Positions 16,492 to 24,678 of a stretch of 64,000 bases of DNA are shown here, one piece after another. Position 1 is the first letter of the stretch; the number at the start of each line of letters is the position of its first letter. The DNA is from Streptomyces sp. NWU339. GTDB taxonomy: Bacteria; Actinomycetota; Actinomycetes; Streptomycetales; Streptomycetaceae. The notes beneath the pieces were generated by a model. It did not search any database, had not been told where the DNA came from, and saw only the letters and a list, made by a program, of their open reading frames with translations. The DNA lies in NCBI RefSeq assembly GCF_003143855.1, contig NZ_QFRK01000021.1, positions 80,021 through 144,020 of the forward strand. Reading direction: 5' to 3'. A program made the position numbers and the translations under genes.

Positions 16492-18740
16492 GCACGGAGC
16501 CGTCCGAGACCGCGGAGGACGCCGAGCCGGGGACGCCGGACGAGCCGGCTCGGACCGAACGGGCCGGGGCGGAGGCCGACCCGGCCGAGCAGGGCGGGGA
16601 CGCGACCGAGCAGGGCGGGGACGCGGCCGAGCAGGGCGGGGACGCGGCCGAGCAGGGCGGGGACGCGGCCGAGGGGCGGCAGGTGTCCGAGGCCGAGGCC
16701 GAGTTGCTCGCGCAGCGGGTCGAGCGGGAGCGGATCGAGCGGCGGAAGGCGGAGCGGCAGGAGCCGATCGAGGCCGGCGCCAAGCTGAGCGGCCGGGCCG
16801 CCGATCTGCTCGCCGCCGTGCGGGCCGTGGAGAGCGGTGAGAAGCCGGTGGCCGCCGTGTTCGAGGAGGCAGGGCCCGCGCCGCGGCGGCCCGCTCCCGA
16901 ACCGGCGCGACCGGCGCCGCCGGTGACCGTCGAGGCGGCCCCCGCCACCGAAGTGGTCTCGGCCGTACGCGCGGTGCTGGTCCAGGGCGGTGCACCCGAG
17001 ACGCTCGCCGTGCAGACCGCCGAAGTGCTGGGTGAGGGGGCCGAGGAGGCCCTGCGCGCCGATCCGTGGCAGCTGCTGCGGGTGACCGGTGTGCGGCCCG
17101 CGCAGGCGGACGGGTTCGCCCGTGCGCTGCTCGGCTCCGCTGCCGGGCCGGACGACGCACGGCGGGTGCGGGCCGTCACCGGGTGGCTGCTGGAGCAGGC
17201 CGCGGCGGCCGGGCACACCGCGTTGGAGATGCCTGTGCTGACCGCCGCCCTCGAGCAACAGGGGGTGCCGGATGCCGAGGGGGCCGTGCGGAACGCGATC
17301 TCGGACGGTGACGTCCTCGTCTTCCAGGACCCGGTACCGGAGGCGGGCGCCCCTGCACCGCGGCGGGGCGGTGCCGGAGCCGGGGAGAGCCAGGACGAAG
17401 CAGACGGAGCGGAGGAGGAGCGGCCCGTCAGGGTCCTCGTGGGGCTGGAACGGTACGCGATGGCTGAGGAGAGCCTCGCCGACGGCCTGGCCCGGCTCGT
17501 CGGCTCCGCTCCCCGGCAGGACGGTCCGGGTGCGGAGTGGGAGCGGGCCGCCTCCTCGGCGGACGGCTCCGGGGGTGAGCTGATCCGCGCGGTCGCCGGC
17601 CACGGCCTCGTCCTGCACACCGGTGGGCAGGCGTCCCTCACCGAGTCGGCGGCCCTGCTGCGGGCGGCGCACGGGCTCGGGTTGCGCACCTGGGCTGCCG
17701 CACACGGTCCGCTCGGGCGCGCCCGGTTCGCGGCCCTGCTGGAGGGTGCCGGGGCAGCCGACGATGCCGGAGCCGAGGTCCCCGGGATCGCCACCGTCGC
17801 CGGGCTGTTGTCCGGTGCCGAGGGGCCGGGGCGGGACGCCGACGGGGCGCTGCGGCTGGATCTGCTCGTCGTCCTGGACGCTCCTCAACTGGACGTGGAG
17901 GCGGCCGCGCTGGTCACGGAGTCGCTGCCGGACGGTGCCCGGCTGGTGCTGGCCGGGGATCCGGGGGTGCTGTGGTCCGTCGGTCCGGGACGGGTGTTCG
18001 CCGATCTGCTGGCGGCGCGCGCCTGCCCGCAGATCGCCTCCCGGCGGCCGGATCCGGGGCCGCTGGGCGAACTGGTCTCCGGCATCGGCGTCGGTGAGCT
18101 GAACCAGGTGGCGGCGCCCGGCAAGGAGGTCGTCATCGTGCCGGTGCGGGATGCGGGCGAGGCCGTGCACCGGACCGTGCAGCTCGTGGTGGACTCGGTG
18201 CCGCGCGCGATCGGGGTGCCGGCCGAGGAGACGCAGGTGATCACCCCGGGGCACGGCGGCGCGGTGGGCACGCGCGCGCTGAACGCCGCGTTGAAGGAGC
18301 GGCTCAATCCGGGGCCGGGGCGCTTCGGCGGATTCGACCCGGGCGACCGGATCGCCTACTCCCCCGCCCGGGGCCGTACGGTGCCGGGCCGGGTGGTGCG
18401 GGCCGACGCCGACGGCCTGCACCTGTCCTGCGCGGGCGAGGCCGTCGTCGTACCGCAGGAGCGCGTGGAGCGGTCCGTACGGCATGGATGGGCGCTGACC
18501 GCACACCAGGCCGTGGGGTGCCGGTGGCCCGCGGTGGTCGTGGTGCTGCCGGGCGACGCCGTTCCGGCGTTGAGCCGGCCCTGGGTGTACACCGCGTTCA
18601 GCCGGGCGGAGCGCCATCTGTCCGTGGTGCACGGTGTGGAGCAGGCGTTGCCGCACGCCGTGGCGGAGGTGGCGGCCAAGCCCCGGACGACCCGGCTCCC
18701 GGTGCTGCTGGCGCCGCAGATTCCGGCAGCGGCCGGCTGA
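16488..18740 (+). CDS. RecD2-like helicase homologue with degenerate ATPase motifs
   Basis: 750 residues. Layout: an acidic repetitive N-terminus (34-61), a coiled, charged linker, a helix-hairpin-helix-like region (about 188-215, ADPWQLLRVTGVRPAQADGFA), then an SF1B RecD2-like core. Where RecD2 has GGPGTGKT, this protein has LHTGGQASLTES (376-387), without the Walker A Lys. Walker B is LLVVLDAPQLDV, without the DE pair. LVLAGDPGVLWSVGPGRVFADL keeps the RecD2 framework but lacks the motif III Gln. The C-terminal GWALTAHQAVG and YTAFSRAERHL resemble motifs V and VI. It is probably a DNA-binding scaffold, not a helicase. Confidence 0.78.
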   Translation: MSTEPSETAEDAEPGTPDEPARTERAGAEADPAEQGGDATEQGGDAAEQGGDAAEQGGDAAEGRQVSEAEAELLAQRVERERIERRKAERQEPIEAGAKLSGRAADLLAAVRAVESGEKPVAAVFEEAGPAPRRPAPEPARPAPPVTVEAAPATEVVSAVRAVLVQGGAPETLAVQTAEVLGEGAEEALRADPWQLLRVTGVRPAQADGFARALLGSAAGPDDARRVRAVTGWLLEQAAAAGHTALEMPVLTAALEQQGVPDAEGAVRNAISDGDVLVFQDPVPEAGAPAPRRGGAGAGESQDEADGAEEERPVRVLVGLERYAMAEESLADGLARLVGSAPRQDGPGAEWERAASSADGSGGELIRAVAGHGLVLHTGGQASLTESAALLRAAHGLGLRTWAAAHGPLGRARFAALLEGAGAADDAGAEVPGIATVAGLLSGAEGPGRDADGALRLDLLVVLDAPQLDVEAAALVTESLPDGARLVLAGDPGVLWSVGPGRVFADLLAARACPQIASRRPDPGPLGELVSGIGVGELNQVAAPGKEVVIVPVRDAGEAVHRTVQLVVDSVPRAIGVPAEETQVITPGHGGAVGTRALNAALKERLNPGPGRFGGFDPGDRIAYSPARGRTVPGRVVRADADGLHLSCAGEAVVVPQERVERSVRHGWALTAHQAVGCRWPAVVVVLPGDAVPALSRPWVYTAFSRAERHLSVVHGVEQALPHAVAEVAAKPRTTRLPVLLAPQIPAAAG
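16587..16670 (+). repeat. 21-base coding tandem repeat, four copies
   Basis: Four near-identical 21-base units encode the heptad EQGGDAA in the acidic N-terminus of the RecD2-like protein. The period keeps the frame, so copy number can vary without harm. Confidence 0.95.
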
Positions 18741-18755
18741 CTCCCGCCACCAGCG

Positions 18756-18798
18756 ACGGCGACGGCGGTGACACCGAGGGTGTCACCGCCGTCGCCGT
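18756..18798. terminator. Bidirectional terminator
   Basis: Perfect 20-base arms (18756-18775 and 18779-18798) with a three-base loop lie between the convergent RecD2-like gene and the gene at 18820. Confidence 0.9.
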
Positions 18799-18819
18799 GC
18801 GTCCGGGCCCCGGGCCCGG

Positions 18820-19500
18820 TCAGCGATCGGCGTCCAGGGGCTCCAGGTCCTCGTCCTCGTCCAGGATCCGCACCTGCCGGACCTCGAGGTCGTCGTCCAG
18901 ATCCTCGTCGAAGACCGCGCTGACGTCGAAGCGGCACACGACCCGGGCCGGGTCCACCTGCTCGAACGGGGCCGCCAGCCATTCACCGGGCTCCGCCGGT
19001 TCGTCCGATGCCGTCACCCAGAGCGTGGAGTCCCCCTCCTCCAGGCCGAACTCCTTGTGCCGGGATGCGATCTCGTCCGGTTCGTACTCGCCGAACAGGA
19101 CGCCGAGCGCGCCGTGGACGGTGTCCGAGGCGTCCGAGCCCCCCTCGTCGTCCGCCGCCTCGATCCGCTGTGCGTGCGCCAGCAGCCGCTGCGGCTCCAC
19201 GACGGCGTAGTCGCGACGGATCAGCACGCTCAGGGCGTTCGGCTCCTCCGGTCCGGTGTAGGGCGGCAGGGCGTCCTCCGCACCGGGGATCTCGAAGGGC
19301 GTCACCTCGTCGTGGCAGTCGTAGAGCAGTTCGTCGTACGCCTCAGCGGCCACGGCCAGCTCGTTGAACGCCTCGTAGACGGCCGGGTCGTCCTCCCCCG
19401 ACCGGCGCTCGACCGCGGCCAGGTGGCGGTCGAGCGCGGTCTTGACCGCCTCGGCGGCGGCGCGTACCTCAGCAGCGGTGGGCTGCGCAGCATCAGACAT
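18820..19500 (-). CDS. Conserved hypothetical acidic protein
   Basis: 226 residues, very acidic, with an N-terminal helical half and a C-terminus rich in Asp and Glu. I recognise no catalytic motif; it looks like a conserved Streptomyces cytoplasmic protein with no signal peptide. The ATG at 19500 is preferred: TAGCGT lies seven bases upstream, suggesting leaderless transcription, and there is no ribosome site. Only 47 bases separate it from the divergent DUF5703 gene, so both promoters overlap. Confidence 0.75.
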   Translation of the reverse strand: MSDAAQPTAAEVRAAAEAVKTALDRHLAAVERRSGEDDPAVYEAFNELAVAAEAYDELLYDCHDEVTPFEIPGAEDALPPYTGPEEPNALSVLIRRDYAVVEPQRLLAHAQRIEAADDEGGSDASDTVHGALGVLFGEYEPDEIASRHKEFGLEEGDSTLWVTASDEPAEPGEWLAAPFEQVDPARVVCRFDVSAVFDEDLDDDLEVRQVRILDEDEDLEPLDADR

Positions 19501-19547
19501 AGTGCAGACGCTATCCGTACCGGGGCCCAGCACGCACAATAGATGCG

Positions 19548-19736
19548 ATGCCGGAATATGAATTTGTCGACGTGTACGTACCGCGCGGGGTCTCCCGCAA
19601 GGAGACGGCACGTCTGCTGACGGACCACGCAGAGTACGGTCACTGGGAGTTGGACCGTCTGAGCCTGCTGCACGACGGCAGCCGCAAGGTGCGGTTGCGG
19701 CGGCGGATCATCCGCCAGGTACGCGCGACCTGGTGA
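19548..19736 (+). CDS. DUF5703 family small protein
   Basis: 62-residue basic protein starting PEYEFVDVYVPRGVSRKE and ending in an Arg-rich helix. It matches the small conserved actinobacterial family DUF5703; the function is unknown. CACAAT seven bases before the ATG and the absence of a ribosome site suggest a leaderless mRNA. The gene is closed by the hairpin at 19778-19809. Confidence 0.8.
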   Translation: MPEYEFVDVYVPRGVSRKETARLLTDHAEYGHWELDRLSLLHDGSRKVRLRRRIIRQVRATW

Positions 19737-19777
19737 GTTCGGGCCGCCTGTCGACAGCTACGAGATCAGCCGGCCAT

Positions 19778-19809
19778 GGTGCGGGCCCCGCGGTCGCGGG
19801 GCCCGCACC
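19778..19809. terminator. Bidirectional terminator before chpC
   Basis: Perfect 15-base arms (19778-19792 and 19795-19809) with a two-base gap lie between the convergent DUF5703 and chpC genes. Confidence 0.88.
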
Positions 19810-19821
19810 GTGTGACCGGTG

Positions 19822-20550
19822 TCACGCGGCGGCCCGTGCCTTGCGGTAGAGGACCGCTCCGGCGAGCAGCGCGCCCGCACCGACCGGCAGGGCCAGGCCC
19901 ACCGGCAGCTCGCTGCCGGTCCTGGCGAGCTGCGCGTCGGCCCGGGGCGCGGCGACGGACCGGGGGCCCGGCCGACTGCCCTGCGAGGGGCCGGCCGGGG
20001 TCTCGTCGCGCGGAGCGGACGGCGTGCTCGGGTCGTCGCCGGGCTCCTGTGGCTTTGCCGGGGTGCCCGGGTCGCCGTCGGCACAGTCGCCGCCCGTGGC
20101 GGCGTTGCCGGCGCCGACGACGTCCACGCTGTTGCTGCAGACGTTCACCGGGATGTGGATCGGAGCCTGGATCTGGTTGCCGGAGAGCACGCCGGGCGAG
20201 CCGGCGGTGTGTCCGTCGGCGTGCGAACCTCCGTGGCCGCCGGAGTCACGGTGGTTGCCGGACTCGCTGTGGTTGCCGGACCCGCCGTGGCCGGCCGAGG
20301 CGGAACCACCCTGGTTGGCACAGGAGTTACCCACGGACGAGTTGAGGAGGCCGACGACGTCGACGGTGTTGCCGCAGACGTTGACCGGCACGTGCACCGG
20401 CGCCTGCACCGTGTTCCCGGAGAGGACGCCGGGCGAACCCACGGCGGCGCCCTGCGCGCCGGAGTCGGCGTGGGCGACCCCGCCCGCGGCGGCGATCACG
20501 CCGGTGGCGGCGGCCACGGTCATCAGGCCCTTGCGAGTGACCTGTCGCAT
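19822..20550 (-). CDS. chpC: Long chaplin with sortase signal
   Basis: Hydrophobic surface protein that coats aerial hyphae. 242 residues: a signal peptide (cut after AHA, about residue 28), a first chaplin domain (GSPGVLSGNTVQAPVHVPVNVCGN with two Cys), a Gly/Ser/His-rich linker, a second chaplin domain (GVLSGNQIQAPIHIPVNVC), a Pro-rich wall-spanning stretch and a LARTG sortase motif followed by a membrane helix and a basic tail. Two chaplin domains plus LAxTG define the long chaplins ChpA-C; chpC is chosen from its place beside chpH. The ATG at 20550 starts MRQVTRKGL. Expression is expected to depend on the bld cascade. Confidence 0.93.
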   Translation of the reverse strand: MRQVTRKGLMTVAAATGVIAAAGGVAHADSGAQGAAVGSPGVLSGNTVQAPVHVPVNVCGNTVDVVGLLNSSVGNSCANQGGSASAGHGGSGNHSESGNHRDSGGHGGSHADGHTAGSPGVLSGNQIQAPIHIPVNVCSNSVDVVGAGNAATGGDCADGDPGTPAKPQEPGDDPSTPSAPRDETPAGPSQGSRPGPRSVAAPRADAQLARTGSELPVGLALPVGAGALLAGAVLYRKARAAA

Positions 20551-20629
20551 AGCTGAAATCCCTGCTTTCGACCTTGTGCCGGGAATTCCGTCCGTCGGAT
20601 TCCCGGTGTTCCGACGTTCTGCGAGACCG

Positions 20630-20668
20630 GTCGGCCCCGGAGCGCATGGCGCGCGCCCCGGGGCCGAC
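20630..20668 (-). terminator. Hairpin between chpH and chpC
   Basis: Eleven-base arms (20630-20640 and 20658-20668) around a 17-base loop lie just beyond the chpH stop in the leftward direction. This is a likely chpH terminator or attenuator, so chpC probably has its own promoter. Confidence 0.6.
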
Positions 20669-20715
20669 GAGCTCAAACACTGGAAAACGCTTGCCCTAAG
20701 GGGCGAGGCACAACG

Positions 20716-20949
20716 TCACTGGTTGATGCAGACGTTGCCGACGGCGGGGTTCAGCAGCCCGATCACGGAGACCGTGTTGCCGCAGACGTTCACCGGGACG
20801 TGCACCGGGGCCTGAACGACGTTGCCCGAGAGAACACCCGGGGAGTGCACGGCGGCACCCTGGGCACCGGAATCGGCGGCGGCCATGCCCGCACCCGCGA
20901 GAACCAGCCCACCGGCGGCGGCGGCGACAGCGACGACCTTCTTGATCAT
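20716..20949 (-). CDS. chpH: Short chaplin
   Basis: 77-residue secreted short chaplin that self-assembles into amyloid-like fibrils at the hyphal surface. A Lys-containing signal peptide (MIKKVVAV, cut after AAA near residue 25) precedes one chaplin domain: SPGVLSGNVVQAPVHVPVNVCGN and a final Cys near VGNVCINQ, giving the conserved Cys pair. The ATG at 20949 has GAGGAGG six bases upstream; an in-frame ATG 14 codons earlier lacks one. It lies upstream of chpC on the same strand, as in S. coelicolor. Confidence 0.94.
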   Translation of the reverse strand: MIKKVVAVAAAAGGLVLAGAGMAAADSGAQGAAVHSPGVLSGNVVQAPVHVPVNVCGNTVSVIGLLNPAVGNVCINQ

Positions 20950-21098
20950 TATTCCTCCTCGTTGGCAATGCGATCCCAAGTCGCAGATCACATCACGGGT
21001 AACGAGGAAGGAGTAATGAGGCTACGAGCTTATCGTCGCATTCACTCTTCCCGGTCAACTCCGCACGTCTGCACGATTGTTGGAATCGCCGGACTACC

Positions 21099-22424
21099 TC
21101 AGGAGGCGTCCAGGAACCGGTCGAGCACCCGCACGCCGAACTTCAGGCCGTCCACCGGCACCCGCTCGTCGACCCCGTGGAACATGCCGGCGAAGTCCAG
21201 CTCCGGCGGCAGCTTCAGCGGCGCGAAGCCGAAGCAGCGGATACCGAGGTCGTCGAAGGACTTGGCGTCGGTGCCGCCGGAGAGCATGTACGGCACCGCC
21301 CGCGCGATCGGGTCCTCGGCGCCGAGCGCCAGCTGCATGGCGTCGACGAGCCGGCCGTCGAAGTCGGTCTCCAGCGCCTTGTCGGCGTGCACGTCCTCCC
21401 GCCTCACCCGCGGGCCGAGGATGCGGTCCAGGTCGGCCAGGAACTCCTCCTCGTGTCCGGGCAGGAAGCGGCCGTCGACGTGGGCGGTGGCCTGGCCGGG
21501 AATGACGTTGACCTTGTAGCCGGCGCCGAGCATGGTGGGCGCCGCCGAGTTGCGCAGCGTGGTGCCGATCATGCGGGCGATGCCGCCGAGCTTGGCGAGG
21601 GTCTCCTCCATGTTCTCCGGGTCGAGCTCGGTGCCGAGGGCATCGGAGAGCTCGTCCAGGAAGGCCCGTACGGTCTTGGTGACCCGTACCGGCCACTTGT
21701 GCCGGCCGAGCCGGGCCACCGCCTCGCTGAGTTCGGTGATCGCGTTGTCGTCGTTGGTCATCGAGCCGTGGCCCGCCGTGCCGTCGACGGTGAGCCGCAT
21801 CCAGTGCATGCCCTTCTCGGCGGTCTCGACGAGGTAGAGGCGCAGCTTCTCGTTGACGGTGAAGGAGAACCCGCCCACCTCGCCGATCGCCTCGGTGACG
21901 CCCTCGAACAGCTCGGGGTGCTCACGCACGAGGTACTTGGCACCGTAGGTGCCGCCGGCCTCCTCGTCGGCGAGGAAGGCGAGGACGACGTCGCGCGGGG
22001 GCTTGCGGCCGCTGCGCATGCGGTCGCGGACGACGGCCAGCGTCATCGCGTCCATGTCCTTCATGTCGACGGCGCCGCGCCCCCACACGCAGCCGTCGGC
22101 GATCTCTCCGGAGAAGGGGTGGTGGGTCCAGTCCGCCGCATTGGCCGGTACGACGTCGGTGTGGCCGTGGATCAGCAGCGCGGGCCGCGAGGGGTCCTCC
22201 CCCTCGATACGGGCCACGGTGGAGGCGCGGCCCTTGTGGGACTCGAAGATCTGCGGTTCCAGGCCCACCTCGGCGAGCTTCTCGGCGACGTACTCGGCCG
22301 CCTTGCGCTCGCCGGGGCCCGAGTGGTCGCCGTAGTTGCTGGTGTCGATCCGGATCAGCTCGCGGCAGAGGTCCACGACCTCGTCCTCACCGGTGACGCC
22401 CCTGGCCGTGTCGGTCGCGCTCAC
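21099..22424 (-). CDS. M20/M28-type zinc peptidase
   Basis: 441-residue cytoplasmic metallopeptidase of the ArgE/DapE/CPG2 group. Metal and catalytic residues are visible in LLIHGHTDVVPA (His, Asp), GRGAVDMKDMD (bridging Asp), LADEEAGG (Glu pair) and the late MFHGVDE (His). A dimerisation domain lies between (TVDGTAGHGSMTN). The substrate is not predictable; the closest theme is a general acyl-amino-acid or dipeptide hydrolase. The GTG start has GGAGG upstream. It stands alone between chpH and tRNA-Leu. Confidence 0.9.
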   Translation of the reverse strand: MSATDTARGVTGEDEVVDLCRELIRIDTSNYGDHSGPGERKAAEYVAEKLAEVGLEPQIFESHKGRASTVARIEGEDPSRPALLIHGHTDVVPANAADWTHHPFSGEIADGCVWGRGAVDMKDMDAMTLAVVRDRMRSGRKPPRDVVLAFLADEEAGGTYGAKYLVREHPELFEGVTEAIGEVGGFSFTVNEKLRLYLVETAEKGMHWMRLTVDGTAGHGSMTNDDNAITELSEAVARLGRHKWPVRVTKTVRAFLDELSDALGTELDPENMEETLAKLGGIARMIGTTLRNSAAPTMLGAGYKVNVIPGQATAHVDGRFLPGHEEEFLADLDRILGPRVRREDVHADKALETDFDGRLVDAMQLALGAEDPIARAVPYMLSGGTDAKSFDDLGIRCFGFAPLKLPPELDFAGMFHGVDERVPVDGLKFGVRVLDRFLDAS

Positions 22425-22633
22425 GTGGTTCCTCCCGCTGTCACTGCTGGTGGGTCCCCCTCATCCTCTCCCCTGGACGCGTCCGCCCCAAGACCGGACC
22501 CGGCCCGTCACACGGCGTTCACTCCGGGACGGGGCAAGCCCGGCAACGCGCCCACCGGGGTGATCAGCCACCCCGGAAAGCCTGGTAATGTTTACTTCGT
22601 CGCAGCGGGGGAAACCCGCGCGTCAGACACCTT

Positions 22634-22721
22634 GTCCGGGTGGCGGAATGGCAGACGCGCTAGCTTGAGGTGCTAGTGCCCTTTATCGGGCGTGGGGGTT
22701 CAAGTCCCCCCTCGGACACCA
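22634..22721 (+). tRNA. tRNA-Leu (GAG)
   Basis: 88 bases including an encoded CCA. The acceptor GTCCGGG pairs with CTCGGAC (one G-T pair); the D-arm has the class II form GGCGGAATGGCAGACGC; the anticodon GAG is at 22667-22669; there is a long variable arm (GCCCTTTATCGGGC) and a T-arm with GGTTCAAGTCC. It reads CUC and CUU codons, the former common in this genome. TAATGT at 22586-22591 is a possible -10. Confidence 0.96.
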
Positions 22722-22726
22722 GTGAG

Positions 22727-22767
22727 AACGAAGAGGGGCCCTTGATCTTCAAGGGCCCCTCTTCGTT
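22727..22767 (+). terminator. Terminator of tRNA-Leu
   Basis: Perfect 19-base arms (22727-22745 and 22749-22767) with a TCT loop begin six bases after the tRNA. Confidence 0.92.
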
Positions 22768-22845
22768 GCCCGTCCGCCCGGGTCGGCGCGTCAAGCACGG
22801 GCCGCCGCGCACGCCGGGCTTCCGCTTCGACGACGACAGGACAGA

Positions 22846-23229
22846 ATGGCCGTCATGACCACGCGTTCCTGCCCCTGCGGGCTGCCCGAGGCGTACGAGG
22901 CCTGCTGCGGGCGGTACCACTCCGGATCCGCCGCCGCGCCGACCGCCGAGCGGCTGATGCGGTCGCGGTACTGCGCCTTCGTGCGGCTGGACGCCGGTTA
23001 TCTGCTGCGGACCTGGCATCCGCGGACGCGGCCGGAGCGGGTGGACCTCGATCCGGGGATGCGGTGGACCGGGCTGGAGATCCTGGACACGACCGGCGGG
23101 TCCGCCTTCCACACCACCGGGACGGTGACCTTCCGGGCGTCCTACCGGGGCGGCTCACTGCACGAGCGCAGCCGCTTCGAGCGGGTGGACGGGGCGTGGG
23201 TGTACGTCGACGGGGACTTCCTGAGCTGA
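22846..23229 (+). CDS. YchJ-type SEC-C motif protein
   Basis: 127-residue UPF0225/YchJ-family protein. An N-terminal SEC-C-like zinc motif CPCGLPEAYEACCGRYH (residues 9-25) is followed by an NTF2-like fold with SRYCAFVRLDAGYLLRTWHP. The function is unknown; SEC-C domains often bind zinc and protein partners. The ATG at 22846 has AGGA five bases upstream; an ATG three codons later is possible. It converges on the GntR regulator six bases away. Confidence 0.88.
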   Translation: MAVMTTRSCPCGLPEAYEACCGRYHSGSAAAPTAERLMRSRYCAFVRLDAGYLLRTWHPRTRPERVDLDPGMRWTGLEILDTTGGSAFHTTGTVTFRASYRGGSLHERSRFERVDGAWVYVDGDFLS

Positions 23230-23235
23230 CGTCAC

Positions 23236-23937
23236 TCAGGGCGCCAGGATGTCCAGTTCCTCGAGGGCGCCGACCGTGATCTGGCGGGTCAGTTCCTCCG
23301 CGCGGGCGGCGTCGCGCTCGCGGACCGCTTCGGCGACCTGGACGTGCAGGGTGACGGCGGCCGGGTCGGGATCGTCGAACATCACGTCGTGGTGGGTGCG
23401 GCCGGCCAGGACCTCGGCGACGACGTCGCCGAGGCGGGCGAACATCTCGTTGCCGGACGCGGTGAGGATCACGCGGTGGAAGGCCATGTCGTGGACGAGG
23501 TAGTCCTCCAGCTTGTGGCCGCGTGAGTTGGCGACCATGCCGATGGCGCACTCGGTGAGCTCGGCGCACTGCTCGGCGGTGGCATGGCGGGCGGCCAGGC
23601 CCGCCGCGACCGGTTCGATCGCCGAGCGCAGCACCGTGAGCGAGCGCAGCTGCCGGGGGCGGTCCGCGCCGGCCAGGCGCCAGCGGATGACCTGGGGGTC
23701 GTAGACGTTCCATTCACAGGTCGGAAGGACCGTCACGCCGACGCGGCGCCGGGACTCGACCAGGTGCATGGACTCCAGCACCCGGACCACCTCGCGCATC
23801 ACGGAGCGCGACACGTCGAAGCGCTGGGCGAGCTCGTCGGTGCGCAGGACGCTGCCCGGCGGGTATTCGCCCGCGGTGATCTCGGGGCCGAGGGTGTCCA
23901 GTACACGGCCGTGCAGTCCCCGGCCCGTTGCGCTCAT
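23236..23937 (-). CDS. gntR: GntR/FadR-family regulator of gluconate genes
   Basis: 233-residue FadR-subfamily regulator: winged helix at about residues 7-75 (PPGSVLRTDELAQRFDVSRSVMREVVRVLESMHLV) and an FCD effector domain with conserved Asp/His metal residues in VHDMAFHRVI. It is divergent from the gluconate genes and therefore the likely gluconate-responsive repressor. The ATG at 23937 is preferred; a GTG two codons upstream is also possible. TACTCT six bases before the ATG and no ribosome site suggest a leaderless mRNA. Confidence 0.88.
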   Translation of the reverse strand: MSATGRGLHGRVLDTLGPEITAGEYPPGSVLRTDELAQRFDVSRSVMREVVRVLESMHLVESRRRVGVTVLPTCEWNVYDPQVIRWRLAGADRPRQLRSLTVLRSAIEPVAAGLAARHATAEQCAELTECAIGMVANSRGHKLEDYLVHDMAFHRVILTASGNEMFARLGDVVAEVLAGRTHHDVMFDDPDPAAVTLHVQVAEAVRERDAARAEELTRQITVGALEELDILAP

Positions 23938-23997
23938 GGACACAGAGTACGGGGCAGATCACAGAGACGAAAAGTCAGACGTTTGCGTCACACACTC

Positions 23998-24015
23998 TTG
24001 TATTCGTCTTACCAA
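23998..24015. promoter_or_regulatory. Candidate GntR operator
   Basis: TTGTATTCGTCTTACCAA has the TTG...CAA dyad layout of FadR-type sites and lies between gntR and gntK. The arms match only partly, so this is a weak call. Confidence 0.3.
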
Positions 24016-24073
24016 TGGGTTTCAGTTGCCTCGACATCACGTGTCAACGAAGACATAAGACAGTGAGGCAGCG

Positions 24074-24592
24074 ATGAACACCCCCCATGTCGTCGTGGTC
24101 ATGGGCGTCGCCGGCACCGGCAAGACCACCATCGGTCCCCTGCTCGCGACCCGGTTCGACGTCCCGTACGCCGAGGCCGACGAGTTCCACCCGGAAGCCA
24201 ACATCGCCAAGATGTCGGCCGGCACCCCGCTCACCGACGAGGACCGACTGCCCTGGCTGGATGCCATCGGTGACTGGGCGCGCGGGCGGACCGGCCTCGG
24301 CGGGGTCGTCAGCTGCTCGGCACTGAAGCGCTCGTACCGCGACCGGCTGCGGGCCGCCGCGCCCGGCGTGGTCTTCGTGCACCTCACCGGTGACCGCGCG
24401 CTCATCGAGGACCGGATGTCGCACCGCGAGGGGCACTTCATGCCCACGGCCCTGCTCGACTCCCAGTTCGCCACGCTCCAGCCGCTGGAGCCGGACGAGG
24501 TGGGGATCGCCGTGGACGTGACGGGCAGCCCGGAGGAGATCACCGAGCGGGCGGTCACCGCCCTCGAGGGCCTCTCCGAGCCGGCTCCGTAG
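24074..24592 (+). CDS. gntK: Gluconokinase
   Basis: Phosphorylates D-gluconate to 6-phosphogluconate, the entry to the pentose phosphate pathway. 172 residues, the normal size of the P-loop gluconokinases; Walker A GVAGTGKTT is at residues 11-19, followed by the substrate region EADEFHPEANIAKMSAGTPL. CSALKRSYRD is a typical later motif. The ATG follows GTGAGGCAGCG, with weak SD. It is first in the gluconate operon with the permease and two dehydrogenases. Confidence 0.95.
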   Translation: MNTPHVVVVMGVAGTGKTTIGPLLATRFDVPYAEADEFHPEANIAKMSAGTPLTDEDRLPWLDAIGDWARGRTGLGGVVSCSALKRSYRDRLRAAAPGVVFVHLTGDRALIEDRMSHREGHFMPTALLDSQFATLQPLEPDEVGIAVDVTGSPEEITERAVTALEGLSEPAP

Positions 24593-24678
24593 GTCCCGCC
24601 CCGGACCCACATTCCCCGGGGCGCACCCCCGTCGCCCCGGTTCTTTCTCCAACTCCCCGTACTGACAAGGGATCCACC

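Noticed and set aside
22634..22721. Integration site for a mobile element at tRNA-Leu
   Set aside because: No integrase, direct repeat of the tRNA end or foreign genes were seen nearby; the tRNA is followed by its own terminator.
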